DNA of 64,000 nucleotides from Typhlomys cinereus (taxonomy: Eukaryota > Chordata > Mammalia > Rodentia > Platacanthomyidae), in the NCBI GenBank assembly GCA_023101885.1, contig JALPQD010000246.1, positions 248,001-312,000 on the forward strand, read 5' to 3'. How positions within the stretch are numbered: position 1 is the first letter of the stretch; the number at the start of each line of letters is the position of its first letter. Of the stretch, positions 11,499 through 23,582 are shown in pieces. The notes beneath the pieces are model-generated. The model had not been told where the DNA came from, ran no database searches, and saw nothing but the letters and a program-made list of their open reading frames with translations. The position numbers were made by a program, and so were the translations under genes.

Positions 11499-11825
11499 AA
11501 GCGCATCCTGCTGATTTCCATCTAGGTTGTCAGTACTGGAGCCTGAACCTTGGTGGAGTATGGACTTCATTTCAGAAGGTATATTGTAGATAGAGGTGAC
11601 TCCCTTTGCCATATCCAACACAACCCTCAATAGGCTTTCAGAGGTTAAAACCAAGTTCATATCTTTACAACCAAAGACATTTTGTGAAGCTGACCTATGT
11701 TCTAATCTAAAATGTATAAACGTTGGTGATTCTAGGTGGTGTAAAAGGCAACTAAGGCAAACTCATGCTTCCATTAGTTCATCTGCATTAGGTATGGAGA
11801 ACTTAAATTACTGAATAGAGAAGCA

Positions 11826-12175
11826 GAGGCTGGGGAGACTGTTCAGGTGGCAAAGGACCTGCTACGCAAGCATGAGGACCTTAATTCAGATTCCCCAGGA
11901 TCAATGCAAAAATCTGAGGCACATGAACCTGTGACCTCTATGCTATGGAAGATGAACCTAGGCAAGTCCTTGAAGCTCATTGGCTAGTGAGCCTAGTTTA
12001 GTGGATAAGTTCCAGATTCTGTGAGAACATTGTCACAAAATATAAAGGTTAAAAGTAGTTAGTTAAATACATCTAATGTTCACTTCCTATATGCACACAC
12101 ATCAGCAAGCACAATTCACATGTGTAACAATATACACACACGCACACACTTTCACACAAAATGTAAGCCAGTTGA
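11826..12175 (+). repeat. B4-like SINE (plus)
   Basis: Begins 'gaggctggggagactgttc', then 'caaaggacctgctacgcaag' and 'catgaggacc', the tRNA-derived head of rodent B4-type SINEs. A B1-like middle follows ('gaagctcattggctagtg') and a tail rich in CACACA near 12080-12160. Diverged throughout, so probably an old insertion. Confidence 0.65.
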
Positions 12176-15100
12176 AGACTTAGACTCATAAAAGCATGCA
12201 TAATTAAATCTGAAAGAATATCTAATATCTACCTAATAAAGATAGACAACTTTGTTTACTACCAAGTGGGAAACCACTATATGATATGCTTGAACAATTC
12301 TAACTGGTTCTGTATATAAGTTGCTGTGAATTCTCCTATCAATTCCACTACAGATTGTAGCAGAATTTTTTCAGTTATTGTCAAATATGATGAAAACTAG
12401 AGAGCACAGTTCTGATTCATCAACTCAGCAGATTCCTTAGCAAAGATGGAGGATCTACAGATCTGATTTTGTTAAAACTACACAATTCTCTATGAGGTTT
12501 TGCAGTTGTTTTGAAAGTAAATTTGTAAGAACCCAGCATACACCTACAAATAAACTTTGGTGACAGACAATACAGACTTTGCCATCTTAAATAAGCAGGT
12601 ATCACAATCCCACAATAGAGAAAGAATAATTCATTGATGACTATGGACATAGTGCTTTAAAAATATCTTTTGAATGAACACTTGAAATATAAATGCCTTA
12701 TCTTGTCATTCAGAGCAGTACAGAGATAAATGATTGCAACACAATTTTTCCCCATTTAGGACAATTGTTCTAGTCCAATAATTCTTGATAATTTTATATG
12801 CTGGAAATACTTGTGATACATTTGAAAAATTGTAGTTTATCTTTAACCTGGACATTCTAAAACATAGATTTTGCAGTGGACAAAAGCTTATAGTCTCTGA
12901 AAACCTCCCTGGGAGATTGTGATATGAGCTTTTTATTTGATAATTTGCTCAAGAAATAAGACTTGATCCCAGCCTCACAAAGGACATTAGTATTCCATGA
13001 TGCACTGGGTATTTCTTAAACAAATTATGAAATGCTCACATTTCTTCACATTGGTTTTACTCTGTCTAGAAATCCCTGACATACTAATTAACTTGTAGTC
13101 ATTTTTCATGAAATCAATTTTTTCTTATCATTCCTCTCCTCCCCAGCAGGCAGAGGCAAGTATGTGTTATAATGGAATCATTAGGGCCTTATTAAACACA
13201 ATAATTCAAGCTCACCTGCTACTCAAAGAAATCTAACTGGAAGGAATATCAAAATCTATAGGTCCAAAGTTCACAAGACTGAAGAAAAAGTGGGAGGAGT
13301 GAAGGACAAGGACAGATCAGGGATGTTCTGACTGTAGGGTGCTGACTGATGATTGGTAACTAACTTAGCTGTCTGCATGGAGAAACCTGAGCCTTAGAGG
13401 TTGTGGGAAGGTTGGTCCAGGAGGGACAGAGGATACTGTGAGCCCCACAACTCTTGATTACTAAGGAGCTGAAGTTTCGGAGACTCTTGTATTTAAGTAG
13501 AGATGAGCAGTAAGCAGGAACTAGTAGCACTATGTTGACACTCATTCCAGAATCAGGAAGTGATTCTTTCAAAGCCATTCCCACCAGGCCAGGCATATAT
13601 TTTGGGATTCATTAGGTTCGAGTCTCTCATGTAGTTACTTCACGTATCTGTGAGCATTCAAATACTTGACATAGATTTAAAACATCAACTTGTTGAAATG
13701 TGAAATAATCTGAAAACTGAAGTCACAACCAGGCAGGCTGATATCACCAAAGAGAGAATGGAGAACTCTCATCTTCAGACTTTGAAAGATAGTGGAGAAA
13801 ATTAAGTTGGTCATATGCTGAGTGTCCTACACAAAAGGCAGGTATAGTTGAAGTCCACTGGACACAACGTTTACGAGATCTTCCTTCAGGGACACAACTC
13901 TTGTAGTGGTTGGAATTCAGTAGTAAATTCTTTGGTATGTTGAAAGATTAGACAGGTGATTGATAGATAATAGATAGATGGATAATTGGTAGGTTATATA
14001 GATTATAGACAGATGACAGCTAGAGACACTTTATATATTATATATATATCTATAATATGTGCATGTAAATGAATGTTTAATGTATATTTTACATGTCTCT
14101 GCACTTATGAAAATATTTTACGGGTAATAGGAGGTATATCTCTGTCCTAATGAAAACTTTCTTTTAGAGAGAAAAAAGGGAGGAGGAGAATAAAGGAGAG
14201 AAAGAGGGAGAGAGAGAGAGTTGGAGGGAGAGACATTTATATGCTAGAAATTATAATAGCAAGTGCTTAGGTAGTATGGACTATGTGAATTCTATTTTTG
14301 AGAAATTCTCATACATATTTATTGATCTCATATAAACTTTATGAGATAGGCATTATTATATTTCTTTTAGAGAAAATATGGACACAGAGAAAAAGTCTTT
14401 ATCTTTAAGTGGTAGAATGAGATGCTTGAATCCACATAATCTCTTGTGCGAGTTTCTGCCGCAAATGCTAGTCTACACCACCATACCTTATGAGGCAATG
14501 ACGGCTGTGGAGAAAGAAAATGTCTACAAGATGGGATATTAGAATTATTGTAGGATTCAATTTGGAGAGGCAAGACTTTCATCCAGTAGTATCCTGAAGG
14601 ATAAGGATTAGCCATTCATATGAGGACAGTGAAGCCAGGGGGAATGGGTGCCAACTTCCCAAGCAATCTTGAGTTTGGTATTTTCAAGAGACTAGTGAAG
14701 CTGAGGAAGAGATCCGGACCATATGAGAGACACTTAGGTTGATCAGGAGTCAGATCATCAAGGATTGCATGGTACCTGATAGTGACTTCAGCTTTTGTTT
14801 TTTTTTTTTGGATCAAAATTGGAAGGAGAAAACAGAACTGTTTTTGATATGAAAAAGCCCTAATCTGATGCCTGTTGCTGATACACTAGTTCTTCTTGGC
14901 TGAGGAGGAACTCCTTGGCAAGGTAGATAGAAGTGACAGTCTGGCGGGATTCCCTAGAGAGAAGCTTGGGTGACATAGGAAGACAAAAAAGAAGTCACGT
15001 CAAGCTCTACTATAATACAAATTTCCCACCGAGATCAAGTGTGCCTGGCAATTTAGTTCAGCAATAGAAATATGCAGACACCATCATGGTATGAACGTTG

Positions 15101-15347
15101 ATGTGCCACAGTTTTGGAGATGTCATTTAACATTCTTAGTAACAACAACAGTCTCATAGGATAAAGAGTTGGGGATGTGTAATAGACTAGTAGGTAGTTC
15201 TCACGATCTCTAAGTGGGCTACATAGATGAACTTTAAAGAAAAAAACATGGATTGGGAGTATATGCATACTTAGGACCTAATTAGTGAAAATGTTACTTC
15301 TACCCTGCATGATATTACTATCACATAATATTAAAAATCATAACCGA
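12176..15347. other. Non-coding sequence with simple repeats
   Basis: No gene seen over 3 kb. Contains a GATA/TAGA-rich stretch (about 13950-13990), an AT palindromic run (about 14030-14060), and a purine-rich GA tract (about 14160-14235). Open frames are all under 100 codons and unrecognised. Confidence 0.5.
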
Positions 15348-15430
15348 AGGGCTCAAGATACAGCTCAGTGCTATGTTGTTCTTACCTTGCATGTACAAGG
15401 TACTGGGAAAGACCCACAGCACTGAGCAAG
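15348..15430 (+). repeat. ID-like SINE (plus)
   Basis: 'gggctcaagatacagctcag', 'ttaccttgcatgtacaagg' and 'tactgggaaagaccca cagcactg' follow the ID/B4-head pattern (gctcagtggtagagtgcttgcc...ggttcaatccccagcactg), with a decayed B box. Confidence 0.6.
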
Positions 15431-17395
15431 GAAAAACTCAGCAAATTCACATCATAATCCTGAAGACAGACATTGCAACCTTGACACCTCATGATGGACA
15501 AAAGACACCCTCATCTAACCCTAAGCACTTGTATTTTTCCTTCTTTCCTAACTGTGTAGATAACTTATTCATGAAATCAGGATTCTAGGTTTGAAACATA
15601 GCAGCAAGATATACTGAAAATAAGGGTTATAACTCATACACTGTGAGCGTCTTTTCAAATGAAGTACTCCAAATGTTGACAGTGATTTTATTTACTGTAC
15701 TAAACACAAGCACAGGCTATCATTATCATTACATCATTACATTCTCCATTTGACAACTCAACAGCAAAATACATACTTTGCTCACACATGCATTTCTCCA
15801 AAGACAGAAAGTTAGGTTTCGTTCTGGTTCCTCTTTCATGTATAGGCAACTGTCACTCTGGTTGACCAAAAAGCCTTTCTCAGAACATGTGAGGAAAGTG
15901 AGCAGTGTGTGAAACAAACACATGTACTTGCATACACAGAGACATACATGAGAGAAAGAAAAAGAGTCTCTAGTGTACTTCCTTTCAAATGTTTCAGATC
16001 TTAGTGTCATGCTTAAGTTTCAATTAATCTTAGGACTTCTTTAAAATCCTACTGCTCAAATATAAACACACCAAGAAATAAGAGCTTCAGTACATTAACA
16101 CTGGGAAACATAAACATTCATATTGTAAGCACATGAATGCAATATTCACCTGGGAAAACTCAGTCTGGGCTGGGGAAAGAGCAGCATGCCACAACCATTA
16201 AACACTTGCCATTTGCTGAGATGTGAATAATTAAGCATTTTTTTCTCTGACCCAAGAGTTGTGTGTCTTCTGACTGCATTGATTAAACTTTGCAGGCTAG
16301 CTTATTAACCTACATTCAGGGTAAAAATCTCAAACCTTTGACAGTTCTTAAACTACTGATGAAAGACTGATGAAAGCAATCTCTTTCATTAGCCAAAATG
16401 CTAATGATAATAATCCAGGATTATAAAGATGGACTCAAATTTGCTTCAAATGTATTGATGTAACTGTCTGAATTGTTTATTTCAAACACCTCTGTCCCTA
16501 TGTAAACTTATCGGGGTATTATTATCAGGGTAATAACTGCTCAGAGCATAAACAATACAATTTGCAAACGTCCTATCTCAAATGTTATCTCCTGCTGGTA
16601 TGTTGATGAAGCTGTCTATAAAGTCAAATATATAAATATGTGTCTGGGTGCAACATAACACCAGTTTGAGTTGATTAAAACACAAAATCCTAATAGCATC
16701 TAGATTAGGTTATTGGGACACTTGTTGTTTAATCACTTGGTTTCTTCCAGAACTAGAAGTAAGTTGAAACCTGTTTCTCAAGTCCAGTGGTATTTAACAA
16801 CTAAATTTCTCCAATCTCAGGGGAAAGTCAGCAACATGCTTATCTAGATATGGGTTTATCACCTTCTATATACATAAACTCTATGATTCCAGTCATATTT
16901 CTAACTTCTCTTTCAAGGTGGTAGGATTTCCCACTTGTTTTCCCCAATCACCTGTAAGACTATGCATACTCATGATCGAATGTAATATTGTAGATACTCA
17001 GAAATTATCATTATCTCTAAGTAGTTATAAAATCACCTTTAAATGTCATGAATTATTTTCTTTATCAACACACAGGAGACCAGAACAGCTCAAAAGAAAG
17101 TTTAGGGAGGAATTTTGCATGCATTTTTATGAAATTGTCTTTTCTTTTCTCTTGTCACTGTGAAGGGTCTGAGCTTTTTGATCTGAAGTGTGCTTTATAA
17201 TTGATTATCAGATTGTGGATGTTGTGGTGACTTAAATCCAGTGTCTGAATGCTACACATGAAATGGTTCTTGTTCCACAAATCATGTGAGAACTTTCTGA
17301 GTAGTCACTAAATATACTGCAAAGAATACTCTCACAATAAAAAAAAACCACTGAAGATTTACTTAGTTCAGGTCATCTCCATGCTTCCTCAACTT
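15431..17395. other. Non-coding, includes a candidate conserved element
   Basis: No gene or clear repeat recognised. The stretch 16150-16660 is listed separately. Confidence 0.5.
16150..16660. other. Candidate conserved non-coding element
   Basis: About 500 bp without any recognisable transposon sequence and unusually rich in homeodomain cores. It includes an inverted pair of TAATCC sites (TAATCCAGGATTA, 16411-16423), CTAATGATAATAAT just before it, and FOX/SOX/POU-like text near 16548-16570 ('ataaacaatacaatttgca'). This is the texture of developmental enhancers. Conservation cannot be judged from one sequence, so this is inference only. Confidence 0.3.
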
Positions 17396-17411
17396 ATAAA
17401 TTTTTGTGACT

Positions 17412-17761
17412 GGTGCCTTTAGTCCATGCTAGACTTTGTAGGGTCAATAATGTGTAGGATCCTGGAGGCTAGGGACTGACAGACACAGTAGTGTTCCTAT
17501 GGTTAAGGGGAACACAGAAAAGGGTTCTGGGAAATGCCTGTGGGTCCTTGCACCTCCTCGGAGAGGAGGACCCAGAGGAGAGTTTGGCATGCACAGTAAA
17601 GGATGCTCCAGAGATGGGAGGGGGAGGCACTGGGGGATGGGGGAAGGAAGGGGAGGGGAGGGGGGAGCAGGAGGGTTGGGGGAAGTGGAGGGAGGGAGGG
17701 GACCGGTGTACCTGTTAAGTTTGTATGAGCTGAAATAATAATAATAATAAAATAATAATAA
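17412..17761 (+). mobile_element. L1 copy 2: short 3' end with inverted 5' segment
   Basis: An L1 3'-UTR fragment of about 350 bp. The first 44 or so bases (17412-17455) are antisense: they read 'ggtgcctttag...aataatgtgt', as in the minus-strand copies. From about 17457 the sequence is sense ('ggatcctggagg...') through the G-rich block to the AATAATAATAATAAAATAATAATAA end. In L1 coordinates the two parts abut, as expected from twin priming. Target duplication: ATAAATTTTTGTGACT at 17396-17411 and ATAAATTTCTGTGACT at 17762-17777, one mismatch in 16. Confidence 0.9.
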
Positions 17762-17777
17762 ATAAATTTCTGTGACT

Positions 17778-18999
17778 CCTGATGATTTGCAGTATGACTA
17801 CTGAAAACACACATTTCAGGAGCACTGTCTCCCACTGCCAGCAGCCTGCAAGATTGATCATCACAACACTTTTCAGAGATTGTACATCCATTCTTAGCAG
17901 TACATTTCAGAAATTGGTAATGTGGAGATTTTCTTACGAACTTTTCTTTGTCATACATGGAGGGGTGTGTGCAGAACCTTTATCTATAACAGTGTACCTA
18001 TCTATTTTTAACTTGGGTTTCTTAAGTATCATAAATCATCTCTCTCTCTCTCTCTTTCTTTCTCTATCTATCATCTCTGTGTTTCTCTCTTTTATGTCTC
18101 TGTCTCTCTGACACACACACATGGAGTAAGACATAAGTGAGTCTAGATTCAATCACTGTCATGCATAATATTTAAAAATCAACAAACACTTATCCCAAGA
18201 AGAAGCATTTGGGGTAGGAAGGATTTGGTAAGAATTGTCTTGGTGAGAGGAGTGGAGTTGAGATAGGGTAATAGGGAGATAAAGCAAAAATATCCACTGT
18301 AATTTAATTAGTTTAATAAGAAATTAAGCCACAATAACCTTCCATGAATGTCTACTAAAAGTATAACAAATTGATCTACTGCAAATTGCTAAGACTGATT
18401 AAGTCACCTGTTGTAAGATATTCATTCTGATCTGAGATTGTTTTTTGACTTGCTGGTATAGCAACGCAAAATGCATTCTCATACTACAAATTTATATTGA
18501 TATATTGAGCAAGATCATCATATACTGTTAATCTGTACTCTGTTTCAGCATTATCCTTGTGAATGATTTACTAAAGCACATTGTTATCTGACTAGCACTG
18601 TGGGCTATAAGTCAATAAGGACCAAATACGAAGTGACACTATGGATACAATATCTCATTGCACAGGCAAATAGCTGTCCCCTGGGAACAGACTATGGAAA
18701 TGGACTTCTCAGACTGGGAAAGTTTCTGATTCCCAAGAGATAGAGGTGTCCCATGATATTTTGGATTGATACTTCACTCCAGAATAATGTCAACAAGGTG
18801 TCTTCAGCTATATTATGAAATATTTGTTCTACAAAGGTGAGGGAAGATGTAAGAAAGTAATAGAAGTGAATTACTGCATTCTATGCTGCAAATAAAATAA
18901 TATTTACATATGAAGTCTAAATGGTGCGTGCTACGATGCATGTAATAGCAGAGAATTAGTCCCATGCCAATGTGTTTATTCAGACATTTTGGTTTTTTG
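17778..18999. other. Non-coding sequence with a (TC)n tract
   Basis: No gene seen. Contains a CT-rich run at about 18041-18112 ending in ACACACAC. The remainder is AT-rich unique sequence. Confidence 0.5.
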
Positions 19000-19240
19000 A
19001 GAGTACTATTAGTCTGCTAGAATTGTCACCAAAACAACGCTGGCTGATGACTTAACAGACATGAATTTTCTCATGCATCTCAGGTCTGGAGGTCCAGCAC
19101 CAAACCACAGAAGCAGAATTGGGTTCTCCTGAAGTTTTTGTCCTGGACTTGTAAATGGCACATACTTCCATTGCCTTCATGTGGCCCCACTAAGTATATA
19201 CATATCCCTGGTGTCCATGCTTGTTGTTAAAAAGTATTAG
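19000..19240 (-). repeat. Ancient mammalian interspersed repeat, tentative
   Basis: 'ttagtctgctagaattgtca', 'ctcaggtctggaggtcc' and 'gggttctcctgaag' recall the common mammalian medium-reiteration repeats with 'ttagtctgctagggctgcc ... ctggaggctggaagtcc'. Strongly decayed. Family and strand uncertain. Confidence 0.35.
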
Positions 19241-21109
19241 TCATGTTCATTAGGGGCTGCCCCAATGTCCACATTTAAACTTGTAGTTTTGAAGACTCTC
19301 ATTTGACACTATGAAATTTAAAGCTTCAACATTAGAATGCTAACAAATAACTAACATATGTTTTAACACATACATTATGTAATTATATTGAGTCATTATA
19401 ATATAAATTATATGTGCATGTTATATATATCCTATAACCATTGTTTCTCCTCTCTAAGGTCTTTCAGTTTTGAGTACTTCAAACCCACATTGCCAATCAG
19501 TCCTAATTCTTCTACGATTTTCAGAATGAAATTCCAAATTCATATGTTTTATACAAATTTCAGTAACATATCATATATACTTTTTGAAATGCTTATTGTA
19601 TGTTCTAACATCTCTTATCAGTTATTGGCTCTTGGTCACATTTTATAGTTATAATGATCACATTGGCACATAAAGTATGACTTTATTTATGATTCTATTT
19701 ATTCAAACTTATTACACTTGAATTAAACCTCAGGTACTTTAGTTAGAATAAAGATAAGTAAGGACTGCTTATAAGGATTATATAATTTATGTTTAATGAA
19801 GGAAGCAAACATGTGAACAGAAAATGGAATCCAAATGTTCAGACATTACGTCAGACAACTTGGCAACACAGTCAGAGATATAAAAGTGTGTATAGGGGAC
19901 AAAGGTGGGGATGAAGGCAAGTTAGCTGTAGGGAAAGAGAAACAGAGATGCTTAATAAAGATTTTATGACAGGGATGGCAATAAATAAAGGAATTCACTG
20001 TTAATTAAGAGGTTATTATGGTAAAGAAGTTCATTGTGGGTAATGTGAGTAGAAAAACAAAAACTTAGCATGAATAAAAAAATGACCTATTTAGAGAATA
20101 AAGCAAAAACAGAATTTGAGTAGGTGGCACACAGAATGGAAGAAATCACATTTTGATGGTGTTCTTTGCTTTTGGATGTGCATAATAGGAACACAACTAA
20201 ATGAGCATTCTTTATTCATATCACAATTCAGTAAACTAAGTTCATTAAGGTTAAACCCTTTGTAGGGACAGGCTTCTGATGGAACCTGAGATTATGACTT
20301 TTATTTGTTCCTGATCGCTTGAGGCCCTAGGCACAAAACATCGATGAAAGGAATGATTGATAAGCCTCATGTTGATGTTGAATCTGTAACTGTCTGGGAG
20401 TATAAAGATAGCTTTAAAATAAAAGCGATCACGTAGTGTTTGTATTTCTGTATCTGAACATCATGTTCTCTTAGTCAAAATATGTTGTCAGAGTAGCAGG
20501 ATTTACCCTTTCGTAAGCCTTCTATTTCATTTAGATACCACACTGTCTTCATGCAATTACCTACTGATTGACATTTACATTGATTCAGATGGAGTCTGCA
20601 GAAAAGATGTCTGCAATAGACAATCAGAGAGGATTGTGCTAGTGACCTGAGTTACTACCTACAATGTGCACAGGTCACAACGTCACCTTGAACCCCATCA
20701 ACATGTGCAATTATTGTGGGCTGACTGCAATCAATGGAGCAAGCAGAGAAGTCCAGGTTTAGCTGAGAAACTGGAAATAAATTTGATTTGTTTTATGTTA
20801 TTATAAGCTACCAAATACATCCTCATAAAAGAGCATTTCAAGGAAAATAATCGATTGTTGATGAGGAGGATTTTTTTCCTTAGCTTAAGCCCACTCACTC
20901 CATGACTGGGGAATGATTAGAACAGAGACCATGTTCTCAACATATCACCAAGAGTAATATAGATAGAGCTGCTTTCTCATGTAACATTAAACATGATTTC
21001 GAAAAGCACTGGGATGGATAGCTGTCAGAATATTCAAAGGATTTGTTGACATAAGAAATAAGTATGGTAGACAGTGCCTAGGGAGAGACACCTGAGGTTA
21101 GTATCTGGC
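19241..21109. other. Non-coding sequence, no gene seen
   Basis: Unique AT-rich DNA. Part of it, about 20540-20770, is repeat-free with 'caggtcacaacgtcacctt' and CAAT/TAAT motifs and may be conserved, but that is untested. The sequence near 19860-20110 is purine-rich and unremarkable. Confidence 0.45.
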
Positions 21110-21149
<40 letters not shown>

Positions 21150-21154
21150 CACAC
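21110..21154. repeat. (AC)n microsatellite
   Basis: AC dinucleotides with one AAAC interruption, continuing into a CATA/CACA-rich stretch to about 21300. Confidence 0.95.
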
Positions 21155-21723
21155 CTGCACATTCATGCATACAAATATTTGCATATGTGAACATGCACAT
21201 ACATGCACATGCATACTCATACATGTACATTGTGCATGTGTGCACTCATACAAACACACTTTTCATATACACAATACATATCTGTACTTGGATAGACATA
21301 TGCACACACAAACTAGATCCAAATAGCTTGGCTTCCTATATTACAGTATGCTGTAATGTATGCATTATGCTTTTTATTTGGGCTATGGACAAATAAAGTC
21401 ACAATCATTTTTCTTCATTGTGTGCATTCTCTAACACTTATACAAATATGTCTTTTTCTCTCCTAAACAGACAGAATATCTCACTGCTGCAAGTTTCCAT
21501 CTCTTCACCCCCCCCAATACAGATGTAACTGGTGCATATGTCAATTTTGTTTATATCTCTGAAATTCTGACCCTGTGAAGGAGAGTGACATCTCATATAA
21601 GAACCACCAGCACTTTGTCTCTGGAGGGCTTCATTGGATGGAAGGGGAGTGTAACAAGGAGCTTCCACAGGACAGGTAATAATGGAGGTTATATAGATTT
21701 TTTAAAATGAAATGTAAAAAAAA
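21155..21723. other. Non-coding sequence before the MaLR provirus
   Basis: CATA-rich start and a C8 run at about 21509-21516. No exon or named repeat recognised. An A-rich stretch at 21713-21724 leads into the integration site. Confidence 0.5.
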
Positions 21724-21728
21724 ATCTC

Positions 21729-22084
21729 TGTCATGGTTTGAAATGTGTCCCCCACAGTCTCATGTGTTTGGCAAGTTCATGGCACCTTGAGAGGTGGAGC
21801 CTTGCTAGAGGAAGACAGTCACAAGGGGTGGGCCTTGAGGTGGATGAGTCCCACCCTGCCTCTAGGAGAAGTCTGCCTTTCCTGCAAGCAATCTTGCAGC
21901 TCTCAGCTTCCAAGATGTCTGCGGTGACTTAGCCTCCTCCAGCTTTGGCCAGCCAGCCATGCCACCTCTGCTTTGAGAGACTGCCTCCCCTCTGGAACCG
22001 TAAGCTGAATAAACCTCCCTTTCTCTCTTAAGTGGATTGACTTTGAGTATTCTCTCACAGCAATAGTTAAGAGTAACTGTTACA
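21729..22084 (+). repeat. 5' LTR of the MaLR provirus
   Basis: 356 bp, TG...CA bounded. The poly(A) signal AATAAA lies at 22008-22013. It is a direct repeat of 23583-23941 and is followed after five bases by the primer binding site. Confidence 0.93.
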
Positions 22085-22089
22085 GAAAT

Positions 22090-22107
22090 TGGTACCGAGT
22101 AGTGGGG
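22090..22107 (+). promoter_or_regulatory. Primer binding site, Leu-tRNA-like
   Basis: TGGTACCGAGTAGTGGGG directly downstream of the 5' LTR resembles the Leu-tRNA primer site of ERVL-type elements (TGGTACCAGGAGTGGGG). The offset of five bases from the LTR end and the mismatches leave the exact primer open. Confidence 0.65.
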
Positions 22108-22186
22108 TATTGCTGTGAGATTAAAAACAGCTGGTACCACAACGTGAAATTGTTTGTGAAGCTGAGAGAAGTTGGTACCCAGAAGT

Positions 22187-22906
22187 ATGGCCAATGCTGT
22201 GATGTGGCTAGTGTGCCTTTGGAACTGTTTGTTGGGAGAAATGTGGAGAACTTTGGGACTTTGTGCTGGGAAAGTCTTTGCATCTGAGCAAGAGGGCCAA
22301 ATGGGCCTTTCTTGTGAGAGCTCAGAGGAGAGCAATGCTGTGAGAGACGCAGACAGTGGAAGCCCAGCTTGTGATGGTCCACAAGGGAACAGAGACTGTG
22401 TTTGCAACTGGATGAGTGACACATGGAGCCATGTGTTGGGCGAGAGTTTAGTGAAGTTTTGCCCTCGTCCTGAAAGTTTGCCTGAAATTAAGTTGGAGTG
22501 CTTGGCGGAGGAAATTTCAAAGCAATGTAGTCTTGACAATGTGATATGGCTACTTTTCAGTTGTCTTCAGAGTTATGAAAAAGAGCAAAGAATCAGGCAG
22601 GAAGAAGCAAAAACTGTAAGATCCAAAAATGAAAAATACAATGGCAAACTTAAAGAGTTGAACCAGGAAGAAGCAGAGAACAAAATGGCTGTTGAAGAGA
22701 TTAGCGCCATTTGTAAATCAAAGCCTGCTCTTAATTTGAATAACAGGAGAGGCCCTAGCTTGAGGGCAAGATCCTCAGGAAAGGCTCCCACTTACAAGAA
22801 TGCAAATCCTTTCAGAAGACTGGAGCTAAAGGATGGAGTTCCAAAGCAAGAGTTGGTTTCTCTTACCAAGCAACTGCTCAGGAGTGAAAGAGATGGTCAA
22901 CATTGA
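22187..22906 (+). CDS. MaLR internal open frame (possible gag remnant)
   Basis: An open frame of 239 codons from the first ATG (22187) to TGA (22904-22906) inside the MaLR internal region. The frame is open a little further upstream without an ATG. The middle of the product (roughly residues 125-170) is strongly charged, with many Glu, Lys and Gln, and looks helical or coiled-coil. The C-terminal third is basic, with a run containing NNRRGPSLRARSSGK. I see no zinc knuckle, protease or reverse transcriptase motif. MaLR internal regions are thought to descend from ERVL gag, so a gag-derived origin is a fair inference, but I do not recognise a capsid domain. Expression would depend on the 5' LTR. 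Confidence 0.45.
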   Translation: MANAVMWLVCLWNCLLGEMWRTLGLCAGKVFASEQEGQMGLSCESSEESNAVRDADSGSPACDGPQGNRDCVCNWMSDTWSHVLGESLVKFCPRPESLPEIKLECLAEEISKQCSLDNVIWLLFSCLQSYEKEQRIRQEEAKTVRSKNEKYNGKLKELNQEEAENKMAVEEISAICKSKPALNLNNRRGPSLRARSSGKAPTYKNANPFRRLELKDGVPKQELVSLTKQLLRSERDGQH

Positions 22907-23278
22907 GAAGCAGAATCAGCTGTGATTCAAGGGGGCCAGTCTTGGCAAAGTCGTTCGCGTGGTTCTGGTTTTAGAGGCATCAGTGATGCAAGAGGTAGGA
23001 GATCATGGAGTCCTCCTCCAAGATTTCAAAAATTGGCAGATTCCAGGTATCATGAGGCAAGAAGCTTGCAGTTTAGAGGCCCAAGAAGGGCAGTTTGTGC
23101 TGTGGAGTTAAAGCCTGGTTTGCCATTGAGAAATAAAGATGTTAGAGATTCTAGACACAACGTGGGACACCTGCCAAGGAGAGCTGTATACCTGGAAAGA
23201 GTCAGCTCAAGAGACCAACGTATTCTATGGGCAGCTGCATTGGAGGGATGGAACCAAAGCCCTTTGGAACTGAGATGA
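22907..23278 (+). pseudogene. Continuation of the MaLR open frame after one stop
   Basis: In the same frame as 22187-22906 and separated from it only by the TGA at 22904-22906, this stretch stays open for another 123 codons to a stop at 23276-23278. The predicted product is very basic and rich in Arg, Ser and Gly at its start, which would suit nucleic-acid binding, but no named domain is seen. Either the element carries one inactivating stop or the two parts were never one protein. Confidence 0.4.
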
Positions 23279-23582
23279 TTTCAAGGAGAGGCTCTCCTGT
23301 TGGACTTGGAGCTACAAGATTTGGAGTTTGTCCTGCTGGTTTTCGGTCTTGTTATGGACCGATCTTTCCTGGATATGCCCCCATTCCTTCCTTTTGGAAT
23401 GGGAATGTTTATTCTGTGCCATTGTATGTTGGAAGTATGTAACTTGTATTTTGATTTTACAGGAGACTTTGGACTTTTGGACTGTTGGGACTACCATTGT
23501 TGTCTATGAAGACTTTTAACGTTGGACTGAGTATGGTTTGCATAATGAGATGGCAATGAGCCTGTGGGGGCCATGGGTGCAA

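Noticed and set aside
8470..21154. Several spaced TG/AC arrays as a CRISPR-like pattern
   Set aside because: These are independent dinucleotide microsatellites, without unique spacers, in a mammalian genome.
21862..22539. A 225-codon minus-strand open frame
   Set aside because: Antisense to the MaLR LTR and internal region, and a mirror of its low stop density. No recognised product.
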